Shown here: positions 54,152 to 61,477 of the stretch, piece by piece | Numbering within the stretch: the first letter of the stretch is position 1 | How the letters are laid out: the number at the start of each line of letters is the position of its first letter | Assembly (NCBI RefSeq): GCF_018069865.1 | Contig: NZ_JAGQDG010000001.1 | Location: 1 to 64,000 of the forward strand | Source of the DNA: Ideonella paludis | GTDB lineage: Bacteria > Pseudomonadota > Gammaproteobacteria > Burkholderiales > Burkholderiaceae_C | Direction of reading: 5' to 3' | Length of the DNA stretch: 64,000 nt | Notes under the pieces: model-generated | What the model was told of the DNA's origin: nothing | Database searches by the model: none | Seen by the model: only the letters and a program-made list of their open reading frames with translations | Position numbers and translations under genes: made by a program

Positions 54152-55539
54152 GCGCTGCGGTCAAAGAACATCATCCGCGCCGTGCGGGCGATGATCAGCA
54201 AGTCCAGTCCCAGCGACCAGTTGCGCAGGTACTCCAGGTCAAACTCAACCCGGCGGGCCATTTTGTCCACGGTGTCGGTCTCGCCACGCAAGCCATTGAC
54301 CTGTGCCCAGCCCGTGATGCCGGGCTTGACCTTGTGCCGCGCCATATAGGCGCGGACGATTTTGCGGTATTGCTCGTTGTGGGCCACCGCGTGCGGGCGC
54401 GGCCCGACGATGCTCATGCGGCCCTGCAGCACATTCACGAACTGGGGCAACTCATCGAGCGAGGTCTTGCGGATGAAGGCACCGAACTTGGTGATGCGCG
54501 GGTCGTCCCGGGTGGCTTGCTTGACCACCGCCCCGTTGTCCATGCTGAGCATGGAGCGGAACTTGTAGACCTCGATGACCTCGCCGTCCAGGCCGGTGCG
54601 GCGCTGCTTGAAAAGAATGGGGCCGGGTGAGCTGAACTTGACACCCAAAGCCACGGCCAGCAGGACCGGCGAAATCAACACCAAAATGAGCGAGGCCAGA
54701 ACCAAATCGCTGGCCCGCTTGAGCAAACCATTGATGCCGCTGAAGGGCGTGAGGTGCAAGCCCACCACCGGCAGGCCCCCCATGTCTTCCAGACGCCCTT
54801 GAATGACCGTGACGCCGAACACGTCGGGCACGTAGTACAGCGAAGCCGTGGTGTTTTGCAGCATCTGCATCAGGTTCAAGATGCGGGGCTGAGAGGTCAG
54901 CGGCAAGGTCACAAACACATCTTTGATGCCGTGCCTGTCAATGTAGTCGGGCAGCTCTTTGAGGGGCCCACGCAACTCCACATCCTCGGGCACATTCAGG
55001 CGCTCGGGAGTGCGGTCGTCAAAGATGCAGAGCAGGTCGTAGCTGAGGTCGGGGCGTTCGCGCATCGCACGCGCCAGCCGCAAGGCAATCGGCCCCGCCC
55101 CCACGATCACCACCGGTCTGCGCGCCTGAGGTGAGGCGCTGTGCCAGACCACGATTTGGTGCCCCACCCACACGGCCGAGGCTTGCAGGATGGGCGTGGC
55201 CAGCACCCAATAGAGCAGCAAGCGCCGGTCCATCATGTCCAGCCCGCCGGTCACATAGCCCACCACGCCAAGGATCGCCACGCAGCGCGCCCAGTTCAGC
55301 GAGATGTCGATCAGCACGCCCACGCCGCGGCGGTTGAAGCGATTGACCCCCGGAAACAGCAGCACCAAGGTCAGCAGCATCATGGCCATGGCCACGCCGC
55401 TGACCGACACCGCGCAGATGCGGTGCAGAGCGGCCAAGCACAGCACGGCGATCAACGGCTCCATCACGGCGGCAATGGCGGAGGCGATGGTCGGTGGTGC
55501 GCTGAGGAACTGCTTGCGAACGTCTCTGTCTTCAAACAT
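54145..55539 (-). CDS. Second undecaprenyl-phosphate hexose-1-phosphate transferase
   Basis: About 464 residues from the ATG at 55539 (MFEDRDVRKQF), aligning with the start of the enzyme at 29614-31002. The two are paralogues: the catalytic third is almost identical (VYKFRSM, RKTSLDELPQFVNVLQGRM, SIVGPRPHAVAHNE, KPGITGWAQVNGLRGET), while the N-terminal membrane part and the CoA-binding-like domain (VVIVGAGPIALRLARAM) have diverged. It would start a lipid-linked glycan, either a second polymer or the same one under other control. It stands alone after the manC terminator. Confidence 0.93.
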   Translation of the reverse strand: MFEDRDVRKQFLSAPPTIASAIAAVMEPLIAVLCLAALHRICAVSVSGVAMAMMLLTLVLLFPGVNRFNRRGVGVLIDISLNWARCVAILGVVGYVTGGLDMMDRRLLLYWVLATPILQASAVWVGHQIVVWHSASPQARRPVVIVGAGPIALRLARAMRERPDLSYDLLCIFDDRTPERLNVPEDVELRGPLKELPDYIDRHGIKDVFVTLPLTSQPRILNLMQMLQNTTASLYYVPDVFGVTVIQGRLEDMGGLPVVGLHLTPFSGINGLLKRASDLVLASLILVLISPVLLAVALGVKFSSPGPILFKQRRTGLDGEVIEVYKFRSMLSMDNGAVVKQATRDDPRITKFGAFIRKTSLDELPQFVNVLQGRMSIVGPRPHAVAHNEQYRKIVRAYMARHKVKPGITGWAQVNGLRGETDTVDKMARRVEFDLEYLRNWSLGLDLLIIARTARMMFFDRSAY

Positions 55540-55587
55540 GGGCCGGCAAACATGCACGCCAGCGCCTCGAAAGGCCTGCGTCGTGCA

Positions 55588-55603
55588 TGCACATGGATGT
55601 GCA
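55588..55603. repeat. Palindrome upstream of the second hexose transferase gene
   Basis: TGCACAT-GG-ATGTGCA, seven pairs, 49-64 bases before the start at 55539. It could be an operator, and shares the TGCA-N8-TGCA outline with the palindrome upstream of ahpC. Confidence 0.35.
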
Positions 55604-55675
55604 GCCCATTTTGGGGGACACCCGAGGCATCTGGCCACGCCAGGGTGATTTCAAGTGCGCTGCAATGCACGCAGA

Positions 55676-55707
55676 CGAAAAAAAACGACATCCGAGAGGA
55701 TGTCGTT
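55676..55707 (-). terminator. Intrinsic terminator after manC
   Basis: Ten-pair stem AACGACATCC / GGATGTCGTT with a GAGA loop at 55684-55707. On the minus strand it is followed by eight consecutive T residues. It lies 17 bases past the manC stop, a strong Rho-independent terminator ending the minus-strand group that begins upstream at 61196. Confidence 0.92.
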
Positions 55708-55723
55708 CTGGTGTGAACAGGCC

Positions 55724-57175
55724 CTAGTTGCCCGTGCGCCCGTAGGTGTCTTCAAAACGAACGATGTCGTCTTCGCCCAAATAGCTGCCGGACTGAACCT
55801 CGATGATCTCCAAATCCACCCGGCCCGGGTTGGCCAAGCGGTGCACCTCGCCCAAGGGGATGTAGGTGCTTTGGTTCTCGGTCAGGAGGATCTTGCGCTC
55901 GCCACAGGTGACTTCAGCGGTGCCCGTCACCACAATCCAGTGCTCGGCACGATGGTGGTGCATTTGCAGGCTGAGCGAGGCCCCCGGCTTGACCATGATG
56001 CGCTTGACTTGGAAGCGCGGGCCCATGTCGATGCTGTCGTACCAGCCCCAAGGGCGATGCACCTTGCGGTGCAGCGCGTGCTCAATACGGCCACGCTCGC
56101 CCAGCTTGGCAACGATCTTCTTGACTTCTTGGCTGCGGCTGCGGTCGGTCACCAGCACGGCGTCTGGGGTCTCAACCACGATCACGTCTTGCAAGCCCAC
56201 CACGCCCACCAAGCGGCTGGTGGCGTGTACCAAGGTGTTGTCGGAGTCGACCATCATGACGTCGCCGTGAGCGGCATTGCCGCGGGCATCACGCTCAGAC
56301 GCCATCCAGACCGCATCCCAAGCGCCCAAGTCATTCCAGGCGGCATTCAGCGGCACCATGCGGATGTCAAAAGCGCTGCCGGGGCAACGCTCCAACACGG
56401 CATAGTCCACAGACTCAGAAGGCACATGCTCGAACTCGGCACGCGAGGGGCGAATGAAGCGCTCGTTCTCCTTGCGCGCTTCCCATGAGGCCCGTGTGGC
56501 CTTGAGGATGTCCGGGCGGAAGGCTTCCAGGGCGGCCAGCCACACCGAGGCCTTGACGACAAACATGCCGCTGTTCCAGGTGTAGTGACCCTCGGCCAAA
56601 TAGCGCGCGGCGGTGGCGGCATCGGGCTTTTCGACGAACTGCGCCACGCTGGCAACGCCGCCTTCCTTGGCGTTGGAGCGGATGTAGCCGTAACCGGTCT
56701 CGGGGCGATCAGGGGTGACGCCCAAGATCACAAAAGCGCCCGTGGCGGCGGTGCGCACGGCCAGTTGCAGGGCTTCGGTGAAGGCGTCTTCATCGCCAAT
56801 GGTTTGGTCCGAGGGCGAGACCACCAAGACCGGGTCGGCATGGCCCGCCGACGCTTGCAGCGCGGCCAGCGTCATCGCCGGCGCCGTGTTGCGCGCCGAG
56901 GGCTCCAGCATGATCAGGGGGTCAACGTCGATCTCCAGCAATTGCTCACGCACCATGAAGCGGTGCTCCGCATTGCCCACGATGACCGGCTGCGAAACGG
57001 CAATGTCGTCCGCCTCCAAGCCCATCAGCCGCTCGACGGCCTGTTGGAACAGCGTGGCTTCACCCGACAAGGCCAAAAACTGCTTGGGGAAACCTGCACG
57101 CGACAGCGGCCACAGACGGGTGCCGCTCCCCCCGGCCATGATGACGGGGCAAATGGAGATAGGAGTCTTGGACAT
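55724..57175 (-). CDS. manC: Mannose-1-phosphate guanylyltransferase/mannose-6-phosphate isomerase
   Basis: About 483 residues from the ATG at 57175; the open frame upstream lacks a site. The N-terminal nucleotidyltransferase opens with PVIMAGGSGTRLWPLSRAGF, and FVEKPDAATAARYL is at the expected place. The C-terminal cupin isomerase domain has the metal-binding stretch LSLQMHHHRAEHW and YIPLGEVHRLANPG. The bifunctional enzyme supplies GDP-mannose for a mannose- or fucose-containing glycan. Phosphomannomutase and GDP-mannose dehydratase are not in the window. Confidence 0.96.
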   Translation of the reverse strand: MSKTPISICPVIMAGGSGTRLWPLSRAGFPKQFLALSGEATLFQQAVERLMGLEADDIAVSQPVIVGNAEHRFMVREQLLEIDVDPLIMLEPSARNTAPAMTLAALQASAGHADPVLVVSPSDQTIGDEDAFTEALQLAVRTAATGAFVILGVTPDRPETGYGYIRSNAKEGGVASVAQFVEKPDAATAARYLAEGHYTWNSGMFVVKASVWLAALEAFRPDILKATRASWEARKENERFIRPSRAEFEHVPSESVDYAVLERCPGSAFDIRMVPLNAAWNDLGAWDAVWMASERDARGNAAHGDVMMVDSDNTLVHATSRLVGVVGLQDVIVVETPDAVLVTDRSRSQEVKKIVAKLGERGRIEHALHRKVHRPWGWYDSIDMGPRFQVKRIMVKPGASLSLQMHHHRAEHWIVVTGTAEVTCGERKILLTENQSTYIPLGEVHRLANPGRVDLEIIEVQSGSYLGEDDIVRFEDTYGRTGN

Positions 57176-57299
57176 GGGGTGTCTTCTAAAGGTAGGACCA
57201 CGCCATTGTGGCAATGATTGGATGCCAAAGGCGCTGTCGACCTAGGGAAGGCTACGCTTCAGCCCTCGGGGTGTTGAGCCACGGACGGGCTCAAGGCAT

Positions 57300-58103
57300 T
57301 CATTCGGACTGCAAATCAGCGATCTCGTCGAAGTTGGTGATCAAAGAGGAGAGCGGTTCATCAATGACCTTGCGCAGTTCGGGCTCACGGTCAAAGGAGT
57401 CTTCAAGCCCCAAGAAGCGCGCGACGGCCTCACACACTTCGGCACGGAAATGGCCCGCCTCATCAAAGACGGCCTCGTAGTCGAGGGACAAACGCTGCTG
57501 CTCGTCCAAGCCCGTGTCGATCAAATCCGTGGCGCGGCGACGCTTTTTCATGGCGGCCATCAACTGCGCTTTGTCGATAGCGACCCGCCGCTTTTCGGGC
57601 AGCGCTTGGTCTTGGCCCACCCGGTGGTGATAACGCCCGGTACTGACCGCCACCAGGTTTGAGACCACCGAGAAGAAATGCTGGCGGCGCAGATGGATCA
57701 CCTTGACCTTGCTGCGCTTGATGGTGCGCAGCAGCGGCGGGTTGGTGAAGGGCATCTGCCAGGCTTCGGGCAGCAAGGTGAGGTGCTCGTACTTGATGTC
57801 GAGCAGGGCAATGGCCTGGGGCTCTTTGGGCAGCAGGGACACCAAATAGGCCTGGAAGACCTCGGGGCTGCGCTCGGGGAAGATGAGATCCGGGTTCAGC
57901 GCCACTTGCTCGCGCAAGAACTTGAAGTAGCCCAGCGGATTGTTGGAGTTGAAGATCTCGCCACGGTCGCGGATCAAGGGGTGAGACGCCATCATGCGCC
58001 TGAAGACGGTCGTGCCGGAACGCACACCCCCCATGAAGAAAACAACGCGTGAGAGCTGTTCTTCAGTCAGACGGGCCAAACCACTGTTGTTCTTCTCGGT
58101 CAT
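57300..58103 (-). CDS. Sulfotransferase family protein (3 of 3)
   Basis: About 267 residues from the ATG at 58103; the frame is open much further upstream, but that part is unlike a protein. The PAPS loop is FMGGVRSGTTVFRR (Arg28-Ser-Gly-Thr-Thr32) and the 3'-phosphate site is the VKVIHLRRQHFFSVVSNLVA stretch. No signal peptide or membrane segment is seen. It resembles other sulfotransferases of glycan clusters. It lies between manC and the double glycosyltransferase gene (124 and 88 bp gaps), which suggests the mannose-containing glycan is sulfated. Confidence 0.8.
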   Translation of the reverse strand: MTEKNNSGLARLTEEQLSRVVFFMGGVRSGTTVFRRMMASHPLIRDRGEIFNSNNPLGYFKFLREQVALNPDLIFPERSPEVFQAYLVSLLPKEPQAIALLDIKYEHLTLLPEAWQMPFTNPPLLRTIKRSKVKVIHLRRQHFFSVVSNLVAVSTGRYHHRVGQDQALPEKRRVAIDKAQLMAAMKKRRRATDLIDTGLDEQQRLSLDYEAVFDEAGHFRAEVCEAVARFLGLEDSFDREPELRKVIDEPLSSLITNFDEIADLQSE

Positions 58104-58191
58104 GTTCACAAAGTCTCCAAAACACTGGGCAAGCCGCAGCCACCCAACACGGGCTGCGGCCATGCATTGTCGGGCCAAGCAGGGCGCATCG

Positions 58192-60465
58192 TCACCCCAA
58201 GGCCTTGCGCACAGACACGGCACGCCACACATTGGCCCATCCCGCATCATTGCCGTATCGCACCGACACCTCATCGCCAACCGCCTGCTTGATCTGGTCG
58301 AGCTTTTGGGGGAGCTCCACCAAGAACTCAATCAGTTGCATCAGCGACAGCGGTGCGCCGTCGCCGGCGGCGCGATGGGTGTCGATCACGGGCACCTGGC
58401 AGCGCAAATAGCTTTCGCGCAGCGTTTCAAACTCATACGCATTGCCGGAGAGGTCAATCACGCAGGCCGGCATGGGCCTGAAGGTGCTGAGCCGGCCCAT
58501 CAATGCGCCCAGGCTGACATGCTTGACCTCGCCGTCGCGGCCCGTGGCCTGGGGCTTGGGCGTGATGACCACGCCGGGCTGCAAGGCATCTTGCAGCAGG
58601 GCAAAGCGGTTGAGCAGCTCTTGGGCCAAGGGGTACTGGTCGTCACGCGCCAAGAAATGCACCACCGGGGCTTCGACGCCCAGGTGCAGGCGGTTGGGCT
58701 TCCAGCGCCAAGAAGGCACGAGCAAATGGCGCACCTGCGGGCTGAGCAAGCTCGGCAGCGGCGCGTCCGGGTGCGACTCAATCCAGGTGGTCTCTTGGCA
58801 CTTCTCGGTGAGTGCCTGGATGGCCTGGGCGGAGGGCGGCGAACCCAACTGCCGCAACACGTCCATGCGCAAAAACAAGGGGGTGCGCAGGGCTTCGTCC
58901 TTGAGATTGGCCAATTCAGGGCAGAAGCGCATCACCCACAAAATGGGCCGGGCGCTGCGCGCCAGCAACTCAGGCAGAGACACCACCATGTGGCTGAGGC
59001 CCAAGGAGCGGCCAGGAGGCGGGCTGACATGCGGAGCAACCGCCAGCTTGCAATCCACGGCCAAGCCATTGAAGGCTTCGAACAAGGTGGTCTGATGCGG
59101 CGGCAGGAGTTGGTCGACGTACAGCACCACCTGGGCCTGCTGCATCAGCAGGTTGATGGTTTGGTAGATCTGCTCGCGATAGGCTGACTCGGGGTCAAAA
59201 AAAGCATGATCCACCGTGACCACCACCGTGGGCCTGCGGTGGATGCGGGCAATGGTGGCATCCAAGGCCGCTTGCACCTGGTGTTGCATGCGGGTATGGG
59301 TGGCATGGGTGGCCGCGGTCAAGGCCGTCAGCAGCTCAGGGCGCTGCGCGATCTCACAGCAGACTTCGGCCACCTCTTCCATGGTCTGACACTGATGCCA
59401 GGCATGCTCGACGGGAATCCCCTCTAGCGCATGGCCCATGGCAACAATAGGCACGCCCGCCGCAAAGGCTTCCACCGCCTTGATCTTCAAGCCGGTGCTG
59501 AACGCCAAGGGAATAACGACAAGATCGACATCCCGGTAGAAGGCGTCCACCGTGGCCACCGGGCCGGCCAAGTCGACACCATCGATGTTGGCCAACTCGC
59601 CCAGCCGGGCGCACATGGAGCCGACATAGCGGATCAGGACTTTGGCGCCACGCGCTTCAAAAATAGGCAGCGCCGCCTCGACAAAGGCGCGCGCATTTTG
59701 GACGTTGATGACGTTTCCCGACCCGAGCATGCCAATGACCAGAACGCCTTCGTCGTCGAAGCGGCGAATGCGCGAGACGGGCGCGCTGGGCTCGGCATGC
59801 GGCATGGTGATGCAGGGCACATTGGCCATGCTGCGGTAGATGACGGCCTCTTCGTCCTTGATGGCCCACACCAACTGCGCACGTTGCACGGCAATGCTTT
59901 CTTGCTCGCGCGTGGTGTAGAAGAACTCGGGCTTCAGGCCGTGTTGCTCCAGCAACTGCCGCCGCCCGGTGAACAGGTCGTGGGTGTCCAAGATGCGCAG
60001 CACATTGGGCGGCGCCAGCTCCAGCGCCTTGCTCATGAAGGCGTAGTTGACGATGAAGGCGTCGAAGTGCTGGCGCTTGAACAGCCACTTCAGGGTGGTT
60101 GCAATGCTCTCGTCCCACCACTCGTCGATGGTGTAGTCCTGCCCGGCCGGTGGGTTGTAGGTGTGGCGCGAGGTGGGCACGATATGAAAACTGTCCCAGG
60201 CGGCCGTCATCTCCCCCACCAGGTCGTGTGGCAAAAACTCGAACCACCATTCCTGCGGGTAATACACAAAGTGAACCCGAGCGCCACGCGCCTGCAACTC
60301 CTTGCAGATGGCGTAGATGCGTTTGCGGTTGCCTTGGTCGGGCGGGTGGGTGGGCGTGGGGGACAGCACCAAGATGTCCGCGCCATCCATGCGCACACCA
60401 CCCGCTACCGGCGGCTGGGCCAATACCTCCCCCAGGATTTGATCGCCGTGCATGTGCGAACTCAC
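58192..60465 (-). CDS. Double GT-B glycosyltransferase, second copy of the module
   Basis: About 757 residues (GTG at 60465 overlaps the upstream stop; an ATG at 60453 is also possible). The first half matches each half of the protein at 13172-15496: ILVLSPTPTHPPDQGNRKRI, RILDTHDLFTGRRQLLEQH, and the donor site LAFSTGLKIKAVEAFAAGVP. The second half (from about residue 400) keeps a GT-B-like layout but lacks the GxKIKxxE motif, so it may be non-catalytic. The sugar is unknown. It is transcribed with the small beta-rich protein just upstream, as is its relative at 13172-15496. Confidence 0.78.
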   Translation of the reverse strand: MSSHMHGDQILGEVLAQPPVAGGVRMDGADILVLSPTPTHPPDQGNRKRIYAICKELQARGARVHFVYYPQEWWFEFLPHDLVGEMTAAWDSFHIVPTSRHTYNPPAGQDYTIDEWWDESIATTLKWLFKRQHFDAFIVNYAFMSKALELAPPNVLRILDTHDLFTGRRQLLEQHGLKPEFFYTTREQESIAVQRAQLVWAIKDEEAVIYRSMANVPCITMPHAEPSAPVSRIRRFDDEGVLVIGMLGSGNVINVQNARAFVEAALPIFEARGAKVLIRYVGSMCARLGELANIDGVDLAGPVATVDAFYRDVDLVVIPLAFSTGLKIKAVEAFAAGVPIVAMGHALEGIPVEHAWHQCQTMEEVAEVCCEIAQRPELLTALTAATHATHTRMQHQVQAALDATIARIHRRPTVVVTVDHAFFDPESAYREQIYQTINLLMQQAQVVLYVDQLLPPHQTTLFEAFNGLAVDCKLAVAPHVSPPPGRSLGLSHMVVSLPELLARSARPILWVMRFCPELANLKDEALRTPLFLRMDVLRQLGSPPSAQAIQALTEKCQETTWIESHPDAPLPSLLSPQVRHLLVPSWRWKPNRLHLGVEAPVVHFLARDDQYPLAQELLNRFALLQDALQPGVVITPKPQATGRDGEVKHVSLGALMGRLSTFRPMPACVIDLSGNAYEFETLRESYLRCQVPVIDTHRAAGDGAPLSLMQLIEFLVELPQKLDQIKQAVGDEVSVRYGNDAGWANVWRAVSVRKALG

Positions 60466-61196
60466 TGGCCCGCAACCGCGCTCACGGCCTTGGCGCTCGC
60501 GTTGGCCAAAGGCGCTTGCGCCAGGGCCTGCAAACGCTGCATTTCAGCGGGAGTGGCCCGTTGTGCGGTCAGGCGCAGCACCGGCACGCCCAATTGGCGC
60601 GGCACTTTGCCCTCGGGCACCGGCGGGGTGTGCAAGGCGGCCACCGTGAAGCGCAAGGTGGTCAAGCCCACGGAGTCGCGCGCCGGCAACACCCCAGAGA
60701 GCATCAAGACCCGCTGGCCCACTTCAGTGATCAGGTCCACCTCGAGACCGTCGCTGGCGCAGCGCAACTGCGCGGCGCGCTCTCGGCCCCAGAGGGGAAT
60801 GTGCAAGGTGAACACGGCCTCCTGGCTGCGATCCAACTGCAACTCAAACTGGAAATGAGGCGTGGGGCCGCTCCAACGGAAGGCCGTGCCTTTGCCGTCC
60901 TTTTCCACGACATGCAAACCGGCCGTAGGCGGCAGCGGTGCCGTGGCGTCGATGGTGACGCTCTGGCGCAGCTCATACTCGGCCTTGGCGGCGGGCAGCA
61001 GAATGTCACGGGCGCGCTGAACGGTGCGAATGACCTCCAGGTCGCGCGTCAGTTGCACCACGCGATCCCGCAATTCGTCGGTCTCGATGCGCTGAATGGC
61101 CAGCTCCGTGGCCAGCGCATCCAAGACGTTTTGGTCTCCGAGTTGCTCCCGAATCTCGCGGGTCAAGGACTGAATTCGTTGTGCTTTGCTGTCCAT
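60462..61196 (-). CDS. Coiled-coil and beta-domain protein, glycosyltransferase-associated (copy 3 of 3)
   Basis: About 244 residues from the ATG at 61196. Residues 1-70 are helical and charged (RIQSLTREIREQLGDQ; LRDRVVQLTRDLEVI). From about residue 92 there is a beta domain with GLHVVEKDGKGTAFRWSGP and LITEVGQRVLMLSG, closing PRQLGVPVLRLTAQ. The RWSGP block and the closing R-x-LGV-x-V match the small protein at 15493-16023, and the one at 22780-23220 more weakly. Like that first copy it overlaps a double glycosyltransferase gene by 4 bp. The function is unknown; a partner or activator of the glycosyltransferase is proposed. Confidence 0.65.
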   Translation of the reverse strand: MDSKAQRIQSLTREIREQLGDQNVLDALATELAIQRIETDELRDRVVQLTRDLEVIRTVQRARDILLPAAKAEYELRQSVTIDATAPLPPTAGLHVVEKDGKGTAFRWSGPTPHFQFELQLDRSQEAVFTLHIPLWGRERAAQLRCASDGLEVDLITEVGQRVLMLSGVLPARDSVGLTTLRFTVAALHTPPVPEGKVPRQLGVPVLRLTAQRATPAEMQRLQALAQAPLANASAKAVSAVAGQ

Positions 61197-61262
61197 GTGG
61201 GGGTATCCCAAGGCTCAAACTGCGGAACCGGCCCTGACTAAGGCCGGCGGTGATGGAGGAGC

Positions 61263-61281
61263 ACCAGGGGAAACCCCTGGT
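61263..61281. repeat. Hairpin between divergent genes
   Basis: Perfect stem ACCAGGGG / CCCCTGGT around AAA, 67-85 bases upstream of the start at 61196. It lies in the 281-bp divergent gap, which also has an AT-rich patch at about 61325-61352 likely to contain promoter elements. There is no U-tract on either side. Confidence 0.45.
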
Positions 61282-61477
61282 CACGACGCCTCATTTTGGT
61301 GCAGCGTGAAAGATGCCACACCTCAGATTGAATTTTTATAAATAGTAACAAGAAAGCAGACCACCCTGCAGCCCCTAGTGCGAAGTCAGGCGACCTTCAC
61401 CCATAGACATGCCAAGCCCCCAAGATGGTGGCAGACTCCCCCCGGCCTGTAACACTCTCTTCTTTTTGCCCGCTTCG

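Noticed and set aside
57274-57294. Hairpin TTGAGCC/GGCTCAA after the third sulfotransferase gene
   Set aside because: Seven pairs without a U-tract; the downstream manC is more likely cotranscribed.
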